Shown here one piece after another: positions 18,024 to 25,058 of a stretch of DNA of 50,682 nt; position 1 is the first letter of the stretch; every line of letters begins with the position of its first letter. The DNA comes from CAYTBN01 sp964542165. GTDB lineage: Bacteria > Myxococcota_A > UBA796 > UBA9615 > CAYRNR01. The stretch spans positions 1 to 50,682 of the forward strand of contig CAZITQ010000037.1 in assembly GCA_964542165.1 (NCBI GenBank), given 5' to 3'. The position numbers were made by a program, and so were the translations under genes. The notes under the pieces are model-generated. The model ran no database searches. It saw nothing but the letters and a program-made list of their open reading frames with translations, and had not been told where the DNA came from.

Positions 18024-19649
18024 CTAGCGCGGGAGGGGCTCCACCGAGACGAGGCACTCGTCCCTCCACTCCCGGGACGGGAGCGTCCGGTCCTGGCGCA
18101 GGTAGACGAGCCGACCGTACAGGGGCGTCCTGCCGTAGTCGGGGATCAGGGCCCGGGCCAGTCGATAGTCCCTCGCCAGCGCCGGTGCGGCGAGCACCCG
18201 GCGCTCCACGGGCGCCCGGACCTGGTCCTCCAGGATCCCGCCGGCGCAGCCCGGGCCGAGCCCCGGATCCCGATCCACCCGCAACACCACCGCGTCGGGC
18301 CGCCGCTGATCGAACAGGTAGGCCAGGCTCAGCTCCTTGGCCAGCCTCCCCCCCGGGGCGGCTCCGATCACCGGATCCGTGAGGCCGCCGAGATCGACGA
18401 CCTCCAGTCCCGAGCGGAAGCCGAGTTCCCCGATGTCGACGAGGGCGACGCGGGTCACGCCGGCCTCGTCGAGCCACCTCTCCAGCACCCGGTCCTCGTG
18501 CCGCAGGGTCCGGCGCGACCGATCGGCGAGCTCGGCGTGGTGGGCAGCGCTCCACACCCCGGCGCCGAGGGTGAGCAGCGCCAGCAGTCCGAACGAGAAC
18601 ACCCGGCTGCGGGCCCAGGGGGACGCCTTCGGCGTGGCGTCGAGCGCAGGGAGGAGAGCGCCACTGGCGGATGCGGCGAGCATCCCGTAGCACGGCAGGA
18701 GGAAACGATGGCCGGGCATCCAGTCCCCACCCTCGACCACCGCCGCGAGGGCCCAGGCCAGCGCGCCCAGCAGCCATCCCCGGTGAGCTCGCCCCCCCGC
18801 GGCAGCGCCGATCACCGCGACCACGAGCAGCCCCAGCGCCCAGGGCTGGTGCAGCCCGTCGAGCAGGTAGCGAAGCCCCTCCATGCGGTCCGGGGGTTTG
18901 GCCAGATAGGTATTGGGCCACAGCTCCCCGAACACAAGGATCCGCGCGCCGAAGACGAACCCCGCGCTCAGCAGGCTGGCTCCCCCGAGCAGGACCGCGC
19001 GCCGCAGGTGCACCGCATCCCGGACCGCCAGGAGCTGCGCGCCCAGCACGACCGGTAGCCACAGCCCCTCGGGCCGGATCCACGGCGCGAGAACCGCGGC
19101 GACCACGCCCAGGGCCAGGGGCAGGCAACCCGCCATCGCACCGGCGACGGCGAGCACTACGGCGAGGAACAGTGGGGTCTCCAGGCCCGTCGCCCCGTGG
19201 TAGGCGACCGGACCGCTGACGGCCAGCGACAGACAGGCGATCAGGGGCGGAACCGTCTGCGATGCCCATCCCGCAACCGCCCCGCCGTCCGCGGTGCGCC
19301 GGGCCCCCGGCAGGGTCATCGCCGCGAGGGTCGCCAGCGCCGCCACCAGGCAGACGGCGGCCAGCCCCGCGGCAACGGCGGGGATCGACGCTTCTCCCGC
19401 CGTCGCCCCGGCGAGGACGCACAGCGCCAGCCACGCGGGGCTGGAGAACCCCTCCGCCGGGCCCGCGGCGGGCTCGAACGTCAGCCCATGTCCCGCCAGC
19501 AGGTTGATCGCGTAGCGGAAGGTGATGAAGGCGTCGTCGAGGGGACAGTCGGCCGACTGGAGCGCGAAGGCCAGCCCGGCTGCCGAGGCGCCCGCGGCCG
19601 CGACCGCGACGGCGAGCGCGCGCCGCCGCTGGCGCCCCCGGGCGCTCAA
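18024..19649 (-). CDS. AftB-like polytopic glycosyltransferase
   Basis: A 541-residue multi-span membrane protein. The N-terminal loop DDAFITFRYAINLLAGHGL carries the acidic pair of GT-C polyprenyl-phosphate-sugar transferases. Further AftB-type signatures are GLETPLFLAVV, WIRPEGLW, FGELWPNTYLAKPP and GDWMPGHRFLLPCYG, with a soluble C-terminal part containing VALVDIGELGFRSGLEVVDLGGLTDP. Such enzymes move a lipid-linked sugar to an envelope acceptor on the outer face. The substrate here is unknown. The start TTG 19649 overlaps the stop of the prepilin peptidase (TTGA). The link with pilin genes makes pilin or envelope glycosylation an attractive but unproven idea. Confidence 0.82.
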   Translation of the reverse strand: MSARGRQRRRALAVAVAAAGASAAGLAFALQSADCPLDDAFITFRYAINLLAGHGLTFEPAAGPAEGFSSPAWLALCVLAGATAGEASIPAVAAGLAAVCLVAALATLAAMTLPGARRTADGGAVAGWASQTVPPLIACLSLAVSGPVAYHGATGLETPLFLAVVLAVAGAMAGCLPLALGVVAAVLAPWIRPEGLWLPVVLGAQLLAVRDAVHLRRAVLLGGASLLSAGFVFGARILVFGELWPNTYLAKPPDRMEGLRYLLDGLHQPWALGLLVVAVIGAAAGGRAHRGWLLGALAWALAAVVEGGDWMPGHRFLLPCYGMLAASASGALLPALDATPKASPWARSRVFSFGLLALLTLGAGVWSAAHHAELADRSRRTLRHEDRVLERWLDEAGVTRVALVDIGELGFRSGLEVVDLGGLTDPVIGAAPGGRLAKELSLAYLFDQRRPDAVVLRVDRDPGLGPGCAGGILEDQVRAPVERRVLAAPALARDYRLARALIPDYGRTPLYGRLVYLRQDRTLPSREWRDECLVSVEPLPR

Positions 19650-20212
19650 TCGAAGAGGTCCATGTGGCGCAGCAGATCGAGGCCCTCGAGGGTCGCCCAG
19701 ACCGTGCCCAGGGCGATGGCCACGCCGAAGGGAACCCGCTGACTGTTGGCCGGGTTGAGCCCTTGGGTCTTCATGGGCAGCGCCCAGGTCACCACCGTCC
19801 ACAGGGAGTTGCGGATCCCCCGCCAGAGCACGCCCTTCCACAACATCACGGACACGGCGATGACGCCGCCGACCAGGACGGTGTGGAACAGCCCCCCGGC
19901 GATCAGGGGGTAGCCCATGATCGCGCCGGCGGCCCCCATGAGCTTCACATCGCCCCCACCCATACCCCTGAAGAGGAAGACCACGAAGAAGGGGATGAAC
20001 CCCACGGCGAATCCCAGGGCATGCTGCCCCAGCTCGTGGAAGCCGCCCGCGAGGCCGCCGGCGTCCGCGCCGGCCACCGCGGCCAGGACGAGCCCCAGGA
20101 CGGCGGCCGGGTAGGTGATCTGGTTGAAGATCTTCCCGGTCGCCAGGTCGCTGAAGGCGCAGATCGCCATCACCCCGTAGAGCAGGGACCGCTCTGCGAT
20201 CTCATACGGCAC
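19646..20212 (-). CDS. tadV: Type IV prepilin peptidase TadV/CpaA
   Basis: A 188-residue A24-family aspartic peptidase with both catalytic Asp motifs: FSDLATGKIFN near residue 20 and GMGGGDVKLMGAAGA near residue 85, set among about six membrane spans. The short form without an N-methylation domain is typical of the Tad/Flp branch. It should cleave the Flp and TadE-like leaders after Gly. The start is GTG 20212. It is divergent from the two Flp pilin genes, with 130 bp between them. Confidence 0.94.
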   Translation of the reverse strand: MPYEIAERSLLYGVMAICAFSDLATGKIFNQITYPAAVLGLVLAAVAGADAGGLAGGFHELGQHALGFAVGFIPFFVVFLFRGMGGGDVKLMGAAGAIMGYPLIAGGLFHTVLVGGVIAVSVMLWKGVLWRGIRNSLWTVVTWALPMKTQGLNPANSQRVPFGVAIALGTVWATLEGLDLLRHMDLFD

Positions 20213-20282
20213 GGCCGGTGCCCCCTGTCATTATGGTGAAGCGAGTAAAGAACAAGTCAAAAAGCTCCCGAAGATCGTTGGC

Positions 20283-20293
20283 GGGGACTCCCC
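20283..20293. promoter_or_regulatory. Inverted repeat GGGGACTCCCC in the pilin/peptidase divergent region
   Basis: A perfect GGGGA-c-TCCCC inverted repeat, 11 bp upstream of a -10-like TATGCT (20304-20309), sits between the divergent tadV and flp genes. It could be an operator for pilin expression. No good -35 is visible at 16-18 bp, so promoter assignment is weak. Confidence 0.3.
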
Positions 20294-20342
20294 ATCACCG
20301 TGCTATGCTGCACTCGCACGGAATAGCAGGAAAGTACCACAG

Positions 20343-20537
20343 GTGCACATGGGGCAGGACGGGCCAGAGGAACGGCGGGTGAGCCGGCGCAACCAGTCGG
20401 GGCAGGCGATGGTGGAGTACATCCTCGTCGTCGCCATCGCGGTGGTCGGGCTCATCCTCGTGACCGAGGCGCTGACCAAGTCGGTGCTGGGCTACTTCAC
20501 CATGCAGGCCCTGTGGATCTCCCTGCCGATCATGTAA
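20343..20537 (+). CDS. flp: Flp-type pilin 1
   Basis: At most 64 residues. It has the Flp hallmark G|QAMVEYILVVAIAVVGLIL (cleavage after Gly, then four residues and the Glu-Tyr pair), followed by a short amphipathic tail. Starts at GTG 20343, ATG 20349 or GTG 20379 are possible. The last has AGAGGAA about 8 bases upstream and leaves an 8-residue leader (VSRRNQSG). It is processed by the prepilin peptidase encoded divergently. Confidence 0.9.
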   Translation: MHMGQDGPEERRVSRRNQSGQAMVEYILVVAIAVVGLILVTEALTKSVLGYFTMQALWISLPIM

Positions 20538-20560
20538 TCGAACCTTTCGGGAGGTTGACG

Positions 20561-20746
20561 ATGAACGCTCTGACGAGGCTCCACCGGGACGAGACGGGAC
20601 AGGGGATGACCGAGTACATCCTGATCGTGGTCTTCATCGCGATCGCGGTGTTGATCGTGCTCGGAATCTTCAAGGAGCAGATCAAGCGGCTGTTCCGCGG
20701 CACCAACCAGGAGCTGACGAACATCAACGTCGCGCCGACGTCCTAG
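20561..20746 (+). CDS. flp: Flp-type pilin 2
   Basis: A 61-residue Flp pilin: leader MNALTRLHRDETG, cleavage before QGMTEYILIVVFIAIAVLIV, then a charged tail (KEQIKRLFRG). The ATG has GGGAGG eight bases upstream. It follows pilin 1 by 23 bp, so the two are co-transcribed. The tails differ (hydrophobic in pilin 1, charged in pilin 2), so one may be the major subunit and the other a minor one. Confidence 0.93.
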   Translation: MNALTRLHRDETGQGMTEYILIVVFIAIAVLIVLGIFKEQIKRLFRGTNQELTNINVAPTS

Positions 20747-20854
20747 ACCGGACGCGCCCTTTCGCACGCCCGCGTGGGCGGTGGCCCAGCCTCCGCGCGG
20801 CACGTGGATCCGTCCTACCCCGGCCTCCGTCCTCCAGTTCTCCGCCCGTTGCGC

Positions 20855-20860
20855 TACAAT
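20855..20860 (+). promoter_or_regulatory. Possible -10 element (TACAAT) for the kinase gene
   Basis: TACAAT matches the sigma-70 -10 at five of six positions and lies 68 bp before the kinase start, in the 182-bp gap after the pilins. The -35 at 17 bp (CTCCAG) is poor. A small CGCCC-gcgt-GGGCG hairpin (20767-20780) after the pilins may end their transcript. Confidence 0.35.
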
Positions 20861-20928
20861 CAGTGGGATCTGCCCCGCGCCCGTGAGCGAGTGCGGCGCG
20901 TCCGCGTGAGCGGCGCTCCAGGAGAGCC

Positions 20929-22797
20929 TTGACCCCAGGACGGCCCGACCGGAAGCCCCCAGCTCCCGAACAGCTTCCCCAGGCGTCACCGGCCGGCGAC
21001 GAGGACGAGATCCCCACGGGCGAGCACGCCGTGGAGCTCGAACCGGAGCTCGAGCCGGCATCGGACATGGTGTTGCAGGCCACGCCGGTGGATGGGATCC
21101 CGGTGGTGCCGAGGGACGCCCCGTCGGTCGCGCCCGCGGCCGACGAGGAGGACGCGGGGATCCTGTCGGCGGTGCTCGCGGACACGGACGACGAGGTCGT
21201 GGCCGCTGCGGTGGTCGACGACGAAGACGACGTGGTGCCCGCCGCCGTGGTCGAGGGCGTGAAACGATCGCCCTCGCCGGGGGCAGGCATCTCGGACACC
21301 GTGTTCCAGAGCGACGAGTTCCTGTCCAAGCGCTACGACATGATCCGGCGCGTGGGCAAGGGCGGGATGTCGGTGGTCTATCTGGCCACCGATCGCCAGC
21401 TCCGCCGCAGCGTGGCCGTCAAGATCACCCGCCCTTTCACCGACGAGGAGACGGAGGTCTACACCGCCCGCTTCGTCAACGAGGCGCGGATCCTCGCCCG
21501 ACTGAACCACCCCAACATCGTCCACGTCTACGACTTCGCCGCCAGCGAGTCCGGGATGCGGATCATCATGGAGTACGTGGACGGGCGGACCCTCTACCAG
21601 CGGGTGGCCCAGGACGGCCCGATGAACGAGGTCGAGGTGGCCGCCATCGCTTGCGAGGTGCTCGACGCCATCGAGGTGATCCACAGCGAGGGGGTGATCC
21701 ACCGGGACATGAAGCCCGGCAACGTGATGCTGGACGACAAGGGCCGGGTCAAGGTGATGGACTTCGGCATCGCCCAGACCGAGGGCCTGGACACCGACGC
21801 ATCCAGCGGCTCGGTGGTCGGCACCATCAAGTTCATGGCGCCCGAGCAGTCCCGGGGGGAGACCGTCACCGAACGTTCCGATCTGTTCAGCGTGGGTGCC
21901 ACCATGGCCTTCATGCTCCTGGGAGAGCTGCCCAGCGTGCTCCGCGCGGAGCAGCTGCCGCCCAACCTCAGGCCCGTGCTCTTGCAGGCCATGGCCGCCG
22001 ATCCGGCCGCCCGCTTCGGGTCGGCGACGGCGATGCGCGAGGCCATCGAGACCGCGGCGCGGGAGCCCCAGGCCGGGAGCGGTCTGGGCCGCAAGCTCCT
22101 GCTGCTGGCCGTCCTGCCGATCTTCGGCGTGGGCTTCGGGTTGTTGCTCACCGCTGTGGTCCTCTTCGGCTGGCTGGGATCCGACGGCGATCGGGATCCG
22201 GGGGGAGCGGGCGAGACATCGGGGTTCCGGGATCCCCACGAGGACGTGGTCTCGGGGGGTGGGATGCTGGTGATCGAGGACGAGCCCGAGACCGACGAGG
22301 GGGCCGGCGGGTCGGCGGCGGAGGAGGAGGAGCAGGAGGAGGAGCGGGAAAGGGAGGAGGAGAAGGAGAAGGAGAAGGAGCGGGAGAAGGAGGTGGGGGA
22401 GGAGAGGGAGAGGGAGAAGGAGAAGGAGCGGGAGGAGCGGGTGGTGCAGGACGACCCGACCCCCACCGAGCCCGTCGTGTCGTCGGACGAGAAACCCTGG
22501 ATCAAGCACCCGATCCGTACCGCCGCGACGGACGGCGATCGGGTCCGCTTCGAGGTCTACGTCCGCGGGGCCGAGACCTACGGCGTCAGTGTGACCTACC
22601 GGGCGTCCTCGGGAGGCTCGTGGCGTACGCTCAAGATGCCGCACCGGGGCGACGGCAAGTACACCAACACCCTGATCGTTCGAGGGGACCTGGCCGGCGG
22701 CGTGGCCTACTACGTCACCATCGTCGAGGAGTCGGGCCCCGGCCGGACCTTCACCCGGGGGACCCTCAACGACCCCTACCTCATCGCCGTGGATTGA
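20929..22797 (+). CDS. Transmembrane Ser/Thr protein kinase
   Basis: A 622-residue Hanks-type kinase. An acidic, Pro/Ala-rich N-terminal tail of about 115 residues precedes the kinase domain. The domain has the Gly loop VGKGGMSVVYLATD, VAVKI lysine at about 163, HRDMKPGNVM at about 257 and DFG at about 280, so it looks active. A span (LLLAVLPIFGVGFGLLLTAVVL) leads outside to about 40 residues of Glu/Lys/Arg only (EEREREEEKEKEKEREKE), probably a single alpha-helix, and a beta-sandwich-like domain (FEVYVRGAETYGVSVTYR, AYYVTIVEESG). The start is TTG 20929 with AGGAG just upstream. The FHA proteins of the Tad operon are natural reader partners (inferred). Confidence 0.92.
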   Translation: MTPGRPDRKPPAPEQLPQASPAGDEDEIPTGEHAVELEPELEPASDMVLQATPVDGIPVVPRDAPSVAPAADEEDAGILSAVLADTDDEVVAAAVVDDEDDVVPAAVVEGVKRSPSPGAGISDTVFQSDEFLSKRYDMIRRVGKGGMSVVYLATDRQLRRSVAVKITRPFTDEETEVYTARFVNEARILARLNHPNIVHVYDFAASESGMRIIMEYVDGRTLYQRVAQDGPMNEVEVAAIACEVLDAIEVIHSEGVIHRDMKPGNVMLDDKGRVKVMDFGIAQTEGLDTDASSGSVVGTIKFMAPEQSRGETVTERSDLFSVGATMAFMLLGELPSVLRAEQLPPNLRPVLLQAMAADPAARFGSATAMREAIETAAREPQAGSGLGRKLLLLAVLPIFGVGFGLLLTAVVLFGWLGSDGDRDPGGAGETSGFRDPHEDVVSGGGMLVIEDEPETDEGAGGSAAEEEEQEEEREREEEKEKEKEREKEVGEEREREKEKEREERVVQDDPTPTEPVVSSDEKPWIKHPIRTAATDGDRVRFEVYVRGAETYGVSVTYRASSGGSWRTLKMPHRGDGKYTNTLIVRGDLAGGVAYYVTIVEESGPGRTFTRGTLNDPYLIAVD

Positions 22798-22815
22798 CGC
22801 ATCGGACTTCGGGCG

Positions 22816-23169
22816 TCAGGGAAGACCCTCGAAAGAGACCACGTCACCTTCCCGGAGCTCGGCCATCGCCCCGGACGCCATCTCGATGGTGTAGCGCGCG
22901 CCCATGCAGGGGGCGGTCATCCGCCAGGGTCTGAGGTTTCGCACGACCCGCAGGACCTTGCCGTCCAGGGAGACGAACGCCACGTCGATGGCGTAGGCCA
23001 TACCGAACATGTGGACCTGGTTGCAGGGGACCAGGACGAGACCCTCGCCCTCCCCCGGGCAGGGACGGCCGAGTAGGCCCCGCATTCGCGTCCACACGGT
23101 GTCGGCGAGCATCGCCGACCTGGCCAGCACCACGTCGCGGGTGCGATTCTCGATCTGGACCCGCCTCAT
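22816..23169 (-). CDS. DUF192 family protein
   Basis: A 117-residue DUF192 protein: ARSAMLADTVWTRMRGLLGR, VPCNQVHMFGMAYAIDVAFVSLDGKVL, VRNLRPWRM, ARYTIEMASGAM, GDVVSFEG. The family has a small beta barrel and no settled function; it is often exported, but no signal peptide is present here. ATG 23169 overlaps the RtcB stop (ATGA), so it is translationally coupled to the RNA ligase. This linkage is the only clue to its role. It is convergent with the kinase gene, 18 bp apart. Confidence 0.9.
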   Translation of the reverse strand: MRRVQIENRTRDVVLARSAMLADTVWTRMRGLLGRPCPGEGEGLVLVPCNQVHMFGMAYAIDVAFVSLDGKVLRVVRNLRPWRMTAPCMGARYTIEMASGAMAELREGDVVSFEGLP

Positions 23170-24602
23170 CCCTTGACCACCAGCAGCGGCCGCAGACGGG
23201 CCACAGGTCTGGACAACCCCGCACGGTGGACGACCTGGACGACCTGCTCCACGTCCTTGTAGGCGTCGGGCATCTCCTCGGCCAGGGTTCCCCGTCCGGC
23301 GGCACGGACCCGGACACCGAGTCGGGCGAGCTCCGCGGCCAGGTCCCGCCCCCGGGCCCGCTTCTTGGCCTGGGTGCGGGACATCAGGCGTCCTGCGCCG
23401 TGGCAGGTGGACCCGAAGCTCCGCTCCATCGCCTGTTGCTGTCCGACCAGGACGTAGGAGCAACGGCCCATGTCCCCGGGGACCAGCACCGGCTGTCCCA
23501 CCTTTCGGTAGTCCCTGGGTACCTCCCGGTGCCCCGGCGGGAAGGCCCGGGTGGCCCCCTTGCGGTGAACACAGACGGTCCGCGTCTGCCCGTCGACCGT
23601 GTGGCGCTCGATCTTGGCGATGTTGTGCGCCACGTCGTACACGGTCCGCAGGCCCATCTGGGCCGGTCGCTGCTCGAACACCCGACGGAACGCCTCGCCG
23701 ACCTGGCCGGCGATGACCTGTCGGTTGGCGAAGGCGAAATTGGCGGCCGCCGCCATGGCTGCGAGGTAGTCCTCGCCCTCCGGGCTCCGTACCGGCGCAC
23801 AGCAGAGTTGACGGTCCGGCAGCTCGATGCCGTGGCGCTGGGAGGCGCGCATCATCCCCCGGATGGCATCGGTGGCCACCTGGTGCCCCAGCCCCCGCGA
23901 TCCCGTGTGGATCGACACGGTGATGCCACCCTCGGCCAGACCCATCGCCCGGGCGGCGTCGGCGTCGTCGATCCGATCCACCACGCCGACCTCCACGAAG
24001 TGATTCCCCGACCCCAGGGTACCGAGCTGGACGATCCCCCTCTCCTTGGCCCGCGGCGACACCCGGTCCGGATCCGCGTCCGGGATGCGGCCACGGGCCT
24101 CGATGCGGTCCAGATCGCCCCGGGTCCCCAGCCCCCGCCGGACCGCGACCCGCGCCCCGTCCCGCAGCACCCGATCGAGCTCCCGCCGGTCCAGGGACAG
24201 GCCGCCCTTGCGGCTTCCCAGCCCGGCCGGGACGGCGGTGGCGAGGGCATACAACAGTCTCTCCCCCCGGCCCTTCAGCTCGTCACGCTCCAGGTCGGTG
24301 CGCAGCAACCTCACACCGCAGTTGATGTCGTAGCCCACGCCGCCGGGGCTCACCACGCCGGTGTCCACGTCGAAGGCCGCGACCCCGCCGATGGGGAACC
24401 CGTAACCGCCGTGTACGTCGGGCATCACCAGGGCGTCACCGACGATCCCGGGCAGGGCCGCGACATTGCAGATCTGCTCCAGGCTGGGATCGCCGGCCGC
24501 AGCGTCGATCATCGCCCGGTCGGCGTAGATCACCGCGTCGGTCCGCATCCTGCCGTGGCGCCGGATCCGCCAGCGATGTCCGTCGAGGGCCTCGATCTTC
24601 AT
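23166..24602 (-). CDS. rtcB: RNA-splicing ligase RtcB
   Basis: A 478-residue RtcB, full length for the family. The enzyme joins 2',3'-cyclic phosphate and 5'-OH RNA ends with GTP and Mn2+. Visible active-site motifs are GGVGYDINCGVRL (metal-binding Cys), GTLGSGNHFVEV (Asn-His), SIHTGSRGLGHQ (His), YDVAHNIAKIE (His) and STCHGAGRLMSR (guanylylated His). The start ATG 24602 follows the archease stop by five bases. Typical bacterial roles are RNA repair or release from stress cleavage. No RtcA, RtcR or sigma-54 control gene is in the window. Confidence 0.97.
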   Translation of the reverse strand: MKIEALDGHRWRIRRHGRMRTDAVIYADRAMIDAAAGDPSLEQICNVAALPGIVGDALVMPDVHGGYGFPIGGVAAFDVDTGVVSPGGVGYDINCGVRLLRTDLERDELKGRGERLLYALATAVPAGLGSRKGGLSLDRRELDRVLRDGARVAVRRGLGTRGDLDRIEARGRIPDADPDRVSPRAKERGIVQLGTLGSGNHFVEVGVVDRIDDADAARAMGLAEGGITVSIHTGSRGLGHQVATDAIRGMMRASQRHGIELPDRQLCCAPVRSPEGEDYLAAMAAAANFAFANRQVIAGQVGEAFRRVFEQRPAQMGLRTVYDVAHNIAKIERHTVDGQTRTVCVHRKGATRAFPPGHREVPRDYRKVGQPVLVPGDMGRCSYVLVGQQQAMERSFGSTCHGAGRLMSRTQAKKRARGRDLAAELARLGVRVRAAGRGTLAEEMPDAYKDVEQVVQVVHRAGLSRPVARLRPLLVVKG

Positions 24603-24607
24603 CGTCG

Positions 24608-25054
24608 TCAGAGGTCCAGCAGGACCCGTCCCTTCCAGCGGCCGTCTGCGGTCCGCTCCAGCCGCGCACCGTGGTGGGTGACCGCCTTGATCAGGGTCTC
24701 GGGAACGTGACGGCTGGTGTCCAGGGGCTCTCCCAGCGCCTCGAACCGCACCTTCGTCGCCCCCTCCGTCTCCCGGACCTCCAGGTCGCCCACGGCGCTC
24801 AGCAGCAGACCGTCCAGGTCGAACTGGACCAGGAGCTCCGCCAGGGACTCGACCCAGGCCGAGGTCAGGTCGATCCCCTCCGCTCGCAACACGACGCGCG
24901 TGGCCGGCTCGACCCCTTCGGGATCGGTCATGACGCCGCACAGCGCGCGGGCCGAGGCGTCCCAGACGCCCCGCCGGTCCGACGCCTCGACCTCGAATCC
25001 GAGATCGGCCGTGTGTTCCACATAGCGATAGGTCGCCACGGACGTCCGGTCCAC
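24608..25054 (-). CDS. Archease (RtcB-activating protein)
   Basis: A 148-residue archease with YVEHTADLGFEVEA at the N-terminus (the conserved metal-binding His-Thr-Ala-Asp), AWVESLAELLVQFDLDGLLL in the middle, and VPETLIKAVTHHGARLER near the end. Archeases speed up RtcB guanylylation and allow turnover. The GTG start at 25054 lies four bases after the stop of the FG-GAP gene, and the stop is five bases before rtcB. Both the family and the context are clear. Confidence 0.95.
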   Translation of the reverse strand: MDRTSVATYRYVEHTADLGFEVEASDRRGVWDASARALCGVMTDPEGVEPATRVVLRAEGIDLTSAWVESLAELLVQFDLDGLLLSAVGDLEVRETEGATKVRFEALGEPLDTSRHVPETLIKAVTHHGARLERTADGRWKGRVLLDL

Positions 25055-25058
25055 GCCC

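Noticed and set aside
17964..19058. A 364-residue plus-strand frame opposite the glycosyltransferase
   Set aside because: It is antisense of a multi-span protein with clear family motifs; Pro/Arg/Gln-rich composition and no domains.
20278..20309. Sigma-70 promoter TTGGCG ... TATGCT for the pilin genes
   Set aside because: The spacer is 20 bp, outside the usual range; only the inverted repeat and a weak -10 are kept.
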